Source: Pseudomonadota bacterium
GTDB taxonomy: Bacteria; Pseudomonadota; Alphaproteobacteria; Rhizobiales; Devosiaceae
DNA: 8,790 nucleotides
Assembly (NCBI GenBank): GCA_023387585.1
Contig: JAEWHZ010000062.1
Coordinates: forward strand, 1 to 8,790
Direction: 5' to 3'
Within the stretch, counting starts at the first letter, position 1. The number at the start of each line of letters is the position of its first letter. A model generated the notes under the pieces. That model was not told where the DNA came from, made no database searches, and was given only the letters and a program-made list of their open reading frames with translations. This document shows, piece by piece, positions 1-4,751 of the stretch. A program made the translations under genes and the position numbers.

Positions 1-299
1 TAGGTGGACTGGGTGAGCTCGGCGCCGGGCTTGGTGATCTGGATGCCCGAGCGCGGATGGATGGTGAGGATGCCCTCATTGTCGAGCACGCGCAGCGCAT
101 CGCGCAGCGGCGCCACCGGCACGCCGATCAGCTTGACGAGCTCGTTCTGCGACACGAAGGCCCCCGCCGGCAGCCGTCGGTCGAACAGCGCCTCGAGGAT
201 GCGCGTATAGGCGACGTCGCTCAGCCGCGCGCCCGTGGGCAGGAAATCCGCCTCCGCCTCTCGTGCGCCCGCACCCACTTGCCCGTCCGCCTCCGTCAT
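1..299 (-). CDS. GntR-family transcriptional regulator (N-terminal part, runs off left edge)
   Basis: Reading the minus strand from the ATG at 299-297 gives 99 codons open to the window edge. After a variable N-terminus of about 20 residues there is a typical GntR winged helix: a 'YTRILEALFDRRLPAGAFVSQ' type first helix, then 'LVKLIGVPVAPLRDALRVLDNEG' as the helix-turn-helix, then a wing around 'ILTIHPRSGIQI'. The effector-binding C-terminal domain (FCD or UTRA) lies outside the window, so the subfamily cannot be read; the helix spacing looks more like the FadR/FCD type. A purine-rich stretch (GGGGAAAGAGAG) precedes the ATG as a plausible ribosome binding site. It is transcribed divergently from the enolase-superfamily operon across a 66-bp gap, the usual arrangement for a local repressor of a catabolic operon. 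That regulatory role is inference; the family call is firm. Confidence 0.9.
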   Translation of the reverse strand, partial: MTEADGQVGAGAREAEADFLPTGARLSDVAYTRILEALFDRRLPAGAFVSQNELVKLIGVPVAPLRDALRVLDNEGILTIHPRSGIQITKPGAELTQST

Positions 300-365
300 G
301 CTCTCTTTCCCCACCTAATATATCAGATGGCCAAGTTAGTCTATCACACAGGAACCTTCATCCCC
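300..365. promoter_or_regulatory. Divergent intergenic region with candidate operator repeats
   Basis: This 66-bp gap between the GntR gene and the first enolase-like gene must hold the promoters of both. By hand count it is 31/66 G+C, lower than the flanking genes. CTAATATATCAG (315-326) and TTAGTCTATCAC (336-347) form an imperfect direct repeat, 8 of 12 positions identical, with a 21-bp period (two helical turns). AT-rich hexamers such as TAATAT at 316-321 could be -10 elements, but I found no convincing -35 partner on either strand, so no promoter is assigned. That the repeat is bound by the adjacent GntR protein is inference. Confidence 0.4.
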
Positions 366-1511
366 ATGCGTATCGCCGAATTCCGCATCACCCGCTTCCA
401 ATATGCCCGCGATCGCGTGATCGGGGACAGCCAGGTGCGAATCGCCGAAGTCCACGTCGCCGCGCTCGAACTGATCGCCGATACCGGCGAGATCGGGCTC
501 GGCTTCATCCAGAACCTGTTCTTCCCCCTGCCCGACGAAGCCGAGATCGAGCGCGTGTTCCGGCTCGAGGCCTGGCCGGGGCTGGAGGGCGAGCCGCCGG
601 CAGGGCTGGTGCACCGCGTGTCGCGCCCGCGCGGCGGCAACCAGCGGCCCTATTCGATCAATTTCCACGAGGCGATCCAGCTCGCGCTATGGGACCTGGC
701 GGCGAAACAGGTGAAACTGCCGCTGCACAAGCTGCTCGGAAGCCGGCGCGGCCGGGTGGAGGCCTATGCCAGCGGGCTCGATTTCCATCTGACGGACGAC
801 GAATATGTCGGCCTGTTCAGCCACGCCGACGCGCTCGGCTATCGCGCCTTCAAGATCAAGGTCGGGCACGAGGATTTCGACTGGGACCTCAACCGGCTCA
901 AGCTGCTCAAGGACAATGTGCGCCAGGACGCGCTGGTGATGATCGACGCCAACGAGGCCTGGGGCGCCAAGGAGGCGCTGACGAAGCTCGAGGTGATCCG
1001 GCGCGAGGGCCACGACCTGTTCTGGGTCGAGGACCCCATCCTGCGCGACGACCATGAGGGACTGCGGATGCTGTGCGATTCGGCGCATTGGACGCTGATC
1101 AATTCCGGCGAATATCTCGACGCGCACAACAAGCGCCTGCTGATGGAAGCCGGGGCGACCGACATCCTCAACGTGCACGGCCAGGTGACCGATGTGATGC
1201 GCATCGGCTGGCTGGCGGCGGATCGCGGCATTCCGGTGAGCCTGGGGAACACCTTCCTCGAGGTCGGCGTGCATATGGCCTGCGCCCTGCCGGAAGTGCA
1301 GTGGCTCGAATATTCCTTCCAGAACTACGACCATCTGGTCGACAGCCCCGTGGTGATCGAGAACGGCTGGGCGCATGCGCCCGACCGGCCGGGCCACGGG
1401 CTGGTGCTGAGCGAGACCGCGCGCAAAGAATGGCGGCGGCCGACCGTGCTCGATTCCGAAGCCCTCGGCGAGGCGCCGGCCAATCCGCGCCTCGGCAAGC
1501 CCTGGAACTGA
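366..1511 (+). CDS. Enolase-superfamily (mandelate racemase/muconate lactonizing-like) protein with altered catalytic dyad
   Basis: A 381-residue protein, the normal length for the MR/MLE group. It has an N-terminal capping domain (about 1-125) and a (beta/alpha)7-beta barrel. Visible active-site elements are K163-x-K165 (FKIKVG), metal ligands D194 (MIDANEAW), E222 (WVEDP) and E249 (NSGEYLD), and E315 in WLEY near the C-terminus. The second half of the usual base pair is missing: the catalytic Asp position aligns with H271 in a shortened loop (ILNVHGQVTD), and the usual His position aligns with G294 (VSLGNTFLE). Family knowledge predicts Mg-dependent alpha-proton abstraction from a carboxylate, such as a sugar-acid dehydration; the exact reaction is unknown. 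The ATG at 366 gives the canonical MRI start, with AGGA at 350-353 upstream. An in-frame ATG at 327 would add 13 residues and is less likely. It is first in a plus-strand operon; the next gene starts 8-11 bp after its stop. Confidence 0.87.
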   Translation: MRIAEFRITRFQYARDRVIGDSQVRIAEVHVAALELIADTGEIGLGFIQNLFFPLPDEAEIERVFRLEAWPGLEGEPPAGLVHRVSRPRGGNQRPYSINFHEAIQLALWDLAAKQVKLPLHKLLGSRRGRVEAYASGLDFHLTDDEYVGLFSHADALGYRAFKIKVGHEDFDWDLNRLKLLKDNVRQDALVMIDANEAWGAKEALTKLEVIRREGHDLFWVEDPILRDDHEGLRMLCDSAHWTLINSGEYLDAHNKRLLMEAGATDILNVHGQVTDVMRIGWLAADRGIPVSLGNTFLEVGVHMACALPEVQWLEYSFQNYDHLVDSPVVIENGWAHAPDRPGHGLVLSETARKEWRRPTVLDSEALGEAPANPRLGKPWN

Positions 1512-1516
1512 AGGAG
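1511..1516 (+). promoter_or_regulatory. Shine-Dalgarno site deciding the start of the second enolase-like gene
   Basis: AAGGAG lies directly at the stop of the first enolase-like gene. Two consecutive in-frame ATGs follow, at 1520 and 1523. The spacer is 3 nt to the first and 6 nt to the second, so the second is the better-placed start. The site also implies translational coupling between the two genes. Confidence 0.65.
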
Positions 1517-1522
1517 CCCATG

Positions 1523-2629
1523 ATGTCCAAGATCGTCCGCGTCGAGCTGATGATGGTCGACCTCACCCCCAAGGTGAAGCGTGTCGACGCCATCCAGTCC
1601 TTCGTGAGCCAGGAAACGCCGATCGTGCGCATCACCGATGCCGATGGCGTGACCGGCACCGGCTACAGTTACACCATCGGCACCGGCGGGCATGCGGTGA
1701 TGGCGCTGCTCGAACGCACGCTGGCCCCGGCGCTGATCGGGCGCGAGGCGCTGGAGATCGAGCGCATCTGGCGCGACCTGCTGTTCCTGACCCATGCCAC
1801 CACGGTGGGCGCCATCACCGCGATCGCCATGGCGGCGATCGACACGGCGCTGTGGGATCTCAGATGCCGGCGCCAGAACCTGCCGCTGCATCTCGCCGCC
1901 GGCGGGGCGCAGCGCGAGGTGCCGCTGTACACCACCGAGGGCGGCTGGCTGCATCTCGAGACCGAGGCGCTGGTCGAGGACGCCTTGCGCGCCAAGGCCG
2001 AGGGGTTCGGCGGCTGCAAGCTCAAGGTCGGCCGGCCGGCGCATGAGGATGTTTCGCGCATCGCGGCCGTACGCGAGGCCGTGGGGCCGGAGTTCGAGAT
2101 CTTCACCGACGCCAACCAGCGTTTCAACGTCGACGAGGCCATCCGGCGTGCAAGGCTTTATGAACAGCTCGACATCGGCTGGCTGGAGGAACCGCTGACC
2201 GCCGACGACATCGAGGGGCATCGCCGGCTGGTGGACCACACCTCCATCCCCATCGCCGTGGGCGAAAGCCTCTACAGCCACCTGCATTTCCGCGAATATC
2301 TCGAACGGCACGCCTGCTCGATCGTGCAGGTCGATGTGGGGCGGATCGGCGGCATCACGCCCTGGCTCAAGGTCGCGCATATGGCGGAAGCCTTCAACAT
2401 CGCCGTGTGCCCGCATTTCCTGATGGAGCTGCATGTCGGGCTGTGCGCCGCCGTGCCCAATGCGCGCTGGGTGGAATATATCCCCCAGCTCGATTCCATC
2501 ACCACTGCGCCGATGACCATACGCGACGGCAAGGCGATCCCGAGCGACGAGCCGGGGCTGGGGATCGCGTGGGATTTCGACGCCATCCACGCCATGCGCG
2601 TCGACGGCGTGACGGCAACCATAGGCTGA
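1523..2629 (+). CDS. Mandelate racemase/muconate lactonizing family protein (enolase superfamily), complete active site
   Basis: A 368-residue protein with every mandelate-racemase signature residue in register with the classical enzyme: K166-x-K168 (KLKVG), metal ligands D196 (FTDANQ), E222 (WLEEP) and E248 (VGES), the dyad D271 (VDVGRIGG) and H298 (CPHFLMELH), and E318 (WVEY). The capping domain carries 'GTGYSYTIGTGG', a style I recall from 3,6-anhydro-L-galactonate cycloisomerase and related sugar-acid enzymes. That resemblance is from memory and does not fix the substrate. The likely reaction is acid-sugar dehydration, cycloisomerisation or racemisation in the cytoplasm. I chose the ATG at 1523 because of its AAGGAG spacing; 1520 would add one Met. 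It sits between the first enolase-like gene and the MaoC-like gene (14-bp gap). Only modest overall similarity to the upstream protein is evident by eye, so they look like distinct subgroup members rather than a recent duplication. Confidence 0.9.
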   Translation: MSKIVRVELMMVDLTPKVKRVDAIQSFVSQETPIVRITDADGVTGTGYSYTIGTGGHAVMALLERTLAPALIGREALEIERIWRDLLFLTHATTVGAITAIAMAAIDTALWDLRCRRQNLPLHLAAGGAQREVPLYTTEGGWLHLETEALVEDALRAKAEGFGGCKLKVGRPAHEDVSRIAAVREAVGPEFEIFTDANQRFNVDEAIRRARLYEQLDIGWLEEPLTADDIEGHRRLVDHTSIPIAVGESLYSHLHFREYLERHACSIVQVDVGRIGGITPWLKVAHMAEAFNIAVCPHFLMELHVGLCAAVPNARWVEYIPQLDSITTAPMTIRDGKAIPSDEPGLGIAWDFDAIHAMRVDGVTATIG

Positions 2630-2643
2630 ACGGGAACACGACC

Positions 2644-3198
2644 ATGGAAAAATTCAGCCCTACCGTGGGCGTGTCGTCGACCCACCCGACCACCATGCCC
2701 GAAGAGCACGCCGCGCTGCCGGTGTGGAACGCCGAGAACTGGTTCTATGAGGACTGGCAGGTGGGCCACAAGATCCGCTCGGTCCGCCGCACCCTTTCGG
2801 AGGGCGAATCCATGCAGTTCAACGCCCTCGTCACCGACATGCACCCTTACGTCGCCGACGACATTTTCGCCCGCACCGAGGGCCAGTTCGGCCGCAGGCT
2901 GGTGGCGGGCGCCTTCGTGTTCTCGGCCGGCCTCGGGCTGGTGGCGACAAACTGCGTCAACGCCTTTTCCTACGGCTACGACAGGCTGCGCTTCATCAAG
3001 CCGACCTTCATCGGCGACACCATCTACACCATCCGCACCAACCTCGAGAAATTCCCCAAATACAAGGAACTCGGCCTGTGCCGGGCGAGCTACGAGGTGT
3101 TCAAGGGCGAAGGCGAACTGGTGCTCTATTGCGAGCATTTGCAGACGGTGAAATATCGCGATCCGGCGGCGTTCGAGGGCGCCAACAAGGCTTTGTGA
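2644..3198 (+). CDS. MaoC-like hotdog-fold dehydratase/hydratase family protein
   Basis: A 184-residue single-hotdog protein with a longer than usual N-terminal extension of about 35 residues. The hydratase-type segment is 'FNALVTDMHPYVADDIFA' (about 59-76), followed by 'GRRLVAGAFVFSAGLGL' (central helix) and 'RLRFIKPTFIGDTI' (115-127), matching the FxxPVxxGDT strand of the MaoC family. Classical (R)-hydratases have D-x-N-P-x-H at the active site. Here D65 is kept, the Asn position is H67 and the His position is V70, so the catalytic pair is unusual. Known relatives hydrate enoyl-CoA or related thioesters; the activity here is unproven. The start at 2644 is the only ATG that precedes the fold without reading far into the upstream gene; the ribosome site (GGGAA at 2632-2636) is weak. 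It is third in the enolase operon, and its stop lies against the toxin-antitoxin promoter region. Confidence 0.82.
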   Translation: MEKFSPTVGVSSTHPTTMPEEHAALPVWNAENWFYEDWQVGHKIRSVRRTLSEGESMQFNALVTDMHPYVADDIFARTEGQFGRRLVAGAFVFSAGLGLVATNCVNAFSYGYDRLRFIKPTFIGDTIYTIRTNLEKFPKYKELGLCRASYEVFKGEGELVLYCEHLQTVKYRDPAAFEGANKAL

Positions 3199-3221
3199 TA
3201 CGATATTGCAGTTTTGTGATA
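3192..3221. repeat. Perfect 9-bp direct repeat at the toxin-antitoxin promoter
   Basis: TTTGTGATA occurs at 3192-3200 and again at 3213-3221, a 21-bp period. The first copy includes the stop codon of the MaoC-like gene and the second lies in the spacer of the predicted promoter. Such helically phased sites would suit binding by the XRE-type antitoxin encoded just downstream (inference). Confidence 0.5.
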
Positions 3222-3233
3222 TTGTTGTAATAT
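3206..3233 (+). promoter_or_regulatory. Predicted sigma70-type promoter of the toxin-antitoxin operon, with overlapping operator-like inverted repeat
   Basis: TTGCAG (3206-3211) and TAATAT (3228-3233) are separated by 16 bp. The surrounding spacer 3199-3242 is only 14/44 G+C by hand count, in an otherwise GC-rich window. ATATT (3219-3223) and AATAT (3229-3233) form an inverted repeat with a 5-bp centre that covers the -10 element. This is a typical layout for antitoxin autorepression. The -10 ends 9 bp before the toxin ATG, so transcription would start at about 3240. Confidence 0.6.
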
Positions 3234-3242
3234 TTCTCCAGC

Positions 3243-3494
3243 ATGAAAACGGTCGTCTATACCGCATCGGCGGCCAGGGACCTTGAGGCCCTGCCCCGGG
3301 AAGGTCGTGAGCAGGTGGAAGCCGGGCTGGACGCCTACGCGATCTCGGGGCGCGGCGATGTGAAGGCCCTGACCGGCCAATCCGGCTTTCGACTGCGCAT
3401 CGGGCGCTACCGAGTGATCTTCGACGAGGATCGGACCACCATATTGGCGGTCTATATCGGCAAGCGGGAGACGACGACGTATCGCCGGCACTGA
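3243..3494 (+). CDS. RelE/ParE-superfamily toxin of a type II toxin-antitoxin system
   Basis: A small basic protein of 83 residues, the usual size for RelE/ParE toxins. The N-terminal 'VVYTASAARDLEALP' matches the strand plus first helix. It is followed by 'VKALTGQSGFRLRIGRYRVIFDED' (40-63) and a C-terminal 'YIGKRETTTYRR' (71-82). The basic residues R50, R52, R55 and R57, plus K74/R75 and Y80/R81, are in the positions that RelE-type mRNA interferases use; the nuclease role itself is inferred. The start at 3243 is forced: an in-frame stop lies at 3228-3230 and no other start codon intervenes. No Shine-Dalgarno site precedes it. The gene is followed after 21 bp by an XRE-type antitoxin, giving the toxin-first order of higBA-like modules. 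A ParE-type gyrase target is a less likely alternative. Confidence 0.88.
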   Translation: MKTVVYTASAARDLEALPREGREQVEAGLDAYAISGRGDVKALTGQSGFRLRIGRYRVIFDEDRTTILAVYIGKRETTTYRRH

Positions 3495-3515
3495 ACCGGA
3501 GACTGGAGACTATCC

Positions 3516-3908
3516 ATGGCTGAGATCCAGACCTTCGTGTCGCCTAGTGGCGACGAGATGGTGATCCTCACCCGGGCAGAATATGACGCCCTTGTCGAGG
3601 CGGCCGCCGAAGCCGCCGAGGACGCGGCCGATGCCGCGATTTATGCCGAGCGCAAGGCCGCGCTAGGGCGTGGCGACGATCAGGTGCTGCCGCCCGAGGT
3701 CAGTGCCGAAATCCACCGCGGCGCGAGCCGGCTGCGTGCCATCCGCCTCTGGCGCAGATTGAACCAGACCGAGGTGGCGGCCCGGATCGGCATCGGGCAG
3801 AGCTATCTGTCCGCCCTCGAAGCCGGCACCCGGCGGCTGAGCGACGAGCTGGTGAAGAAATTCGCCACGGAGCTCGACGTGCCGGCGAGCTGGATTACGT
3901 CCCGATAG
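3516..3908 (+). CDS. XRE-family antitoxin with Phd-like N-terminal segment
   Basis: A 130-residue protein. The N-terminus ('SGDEMVILTRAEYDALVEAA', about 11-30) resembles the dimerising start of Phd/YefM-like antitoxins. An alanine- and acid-rich helical stretch (25-48) follows, probably the toxin-binding region. The C-terminal half (about 70-126) is a Cro/CI-type helix-turn-helix with 'LNQTEVAARIGIGQSYLSALEAG'. This is the reverse of canonical Phd antitoxins, where DNA binding is N-terminal; here DNA binding is clearly C-terminal. GGAG at 3505-3508 gives a good ribosome site 7 nt before the ATG, in contrast to the toxin gene. It presumably neutralises the upstream toxin and represses the promoter at 3206-3233 (inference from module order). 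Its last 14 bp overlap the convergent TIM-barrel gene. Confidence 0.87.
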   Translation: MAEIQTFVSPSGDEMVILTRAEYDALVEAAAEAAEDAADAAIYAERKAALGRGDDQVLPPEVSAEIHRGASRLRAIRLWRRLNQTEVAARIGIGQSYLSALEAGTRRLSDELVKKFATELDVPASWITSR

Positions 3909-4749
3909 CCCGCATATAGGCGAGGTTGCGGGCCGCGAGTTGCAGCGGGGTTTCGGCGGCGTCGGCGGCGACATCCTGCTCTACGACGATGGGGCCGGAA
4001 AAGTCGCGCTCGGCGAGGAGGCGCATGACTTCCTTTATGTCGACGGCGCCGTCGGGCAGCGGGCACATCACGCCGGCACCGTAGGAATCGGCGATGCTCA
4101 GCTCGCCGGAGAGCACGCGGGCGCGCACATTCGGGTCGACGTTCTTGAGGTGCATATAGGCGATGCGATCGAAGACACGGCGCATATAGGCGATGGGGTC
4201 CTGGTCCCAGAAGGCGTGGTGGCCGGTGTCGAAGCACAGATCGATCCCGGTCTCGGCCAGCAGGCGGTCGATCTGCGCTTCCTTTTCGACGGCGGTGCCG
4301 ACATGCGGGTGGAAGCTGAGCTTGAGGCCATATTCGGATTCGACCAGCGCCTGTGCATCGCGGACCATCGCGGTGAGCCCCTGCCAGCCGGATTCGTCGA
4401 GCACGCCTTCGCGCCCTTTGGGGTAGAAATTGCTCTCGTCCATGATGACGAGATGCTTCGCCCCGAGCGAGACCAGCAGGGCTGAGAGTTCGCGCAGGGT
4501 TTCGCGGAAGGCCGGGGCGGAGGCGGCGTCGCCCAGCGTATGGACATGGGTGGCGCCGATGAGGGTGAGGTCGCGTTTGGCCAGCTCGTCGCTCAGCAAA
4601 GCGGCGTCCTTGGGCAGGAAGCCGAAGGGGCCGAGCTCGGTGCCGCGATAGCCGGCTTCGGCGACCTCATCGAGATATTGCCGCCACGTGTAGCTGTTGC
4701 CGGTCGGATAGGCGATGCCCCAGGAACAGGGCGCGTTGCCGATAAGCAT
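3895..4749 (-). CDS. Sugar phosphate isomerase/epimerase-like TIM-barrel protein (IolE/inosose dehydratase-like)
   Basis: A 284-residue protein of the xylose isomerase-like (AP endonuclease 2) TIM-barrel family. Diagnostic stretches are 'GNAPCSWGI' at the start, 'GTELGPFGFLP' (36-46), 'FHPHVGT' (146-152), 'LCFDTGHHAF' (171-180), 'YMHLKNVD' (198-205) and 'VVEQD' near 255. Candidate metal ligands are H147/H149, D174, H200 and E257. The pattern is close to inosose dehydratase IolE and related ketose epimerases, which act on cyclic polyols or keto-sugars in the cytoplasm; the substrate here is unknown. The ATG at 4749 is 2 nt after the stop of the PHP-domain gene, which implies translational coupling, with AGGA about 9 nt upstream. 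It is the last gene of the minus-strand transporter operon. No inositol genes are visible nearby, so iolE itself is not claimed. Confidence 0.85.
   Translation of the reverse strand: MLIGNAPCSWGIAYPTGNSYTWRQYLDEVAEAGYRGTELGPFGFLPKDAALLSDELAKRDLTLIGATHVHTLGDAASAPAFRETLRELSALLVSLGAKHLVIMDESNFYPKGREGVLDESGWQGLTAMVRDAQALVESEYGLKLSFHPHVGTAVEKEAQIDRLLAETGIDLCFDTGHHAFWDQDPIAYMRRVFDRIAYMHLKNVDPNVRARVLSGELSIADSYGAGVMCPLPDGAVDIKEVMRLLAERDFSGPIVVEQDVAADAAETPLQLAARNLAYMRAIGT
3908..3933 (+). terminator. Weak hairpin directly after the antitoxin stop; possible transcription stop
   Basis: GCCCGCA (3908-3914) and TGCGGGC (3927-3933) form a perfect 7-bp GC-rich stem around a 12-nt loop, beginning at the last base of the antitoxin stop codon. 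No T-tract follows, so it is not a standard intrinsic terminator. The same bases encode the C-terminus of the convergent TIM-barrel protein, so the pairing could be coincidental. It is the only termination-like signal I found between the two converging operons. Confidence 0.25.
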
Positions 4750-4751
4750 GG

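Noticed and set aside
328..333. TGGCCA palindrome in the GntR/enolase intergenic region as an operator core
   Set aside because: The symmetry does not extend beyond the 6 bp; a palindrome this short is expected by chance.
57..365. In-frame upstream extension of the first enolase-like gene by about 100 codons
   Set aside because: The extension covers the antisense of the GntR gene and the intergenic region, its translation resembles nothing in the family, and the family start (MRI...) is at 366.
366..2629. Recent tandem duplication of the two enolase-like genes
   Set aside because: The active-site segments differ in sequence and loop length, the capping domains are unlike each other, and no shared nucleotide blocks were seen.
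3199..3242. Small RNA gene or riboswitch in the AT-rich spacer
   Set aside because: At 44 bp it is too short, it has no stable GC stem, and its content is better explained by promoter and operator elements.
3911..4194. CATATAGGCGA-like 11-mer occurring three times (near 3913, 4153 and 4184)
   Set aside because: Each copy is the reverse complement of codons for Ala-Tyr-Met in the TIM-barrel protein (LAYM, IAYM, IAYM). The repetition comes from a recurring tripeptide with the same codons, not from an array.
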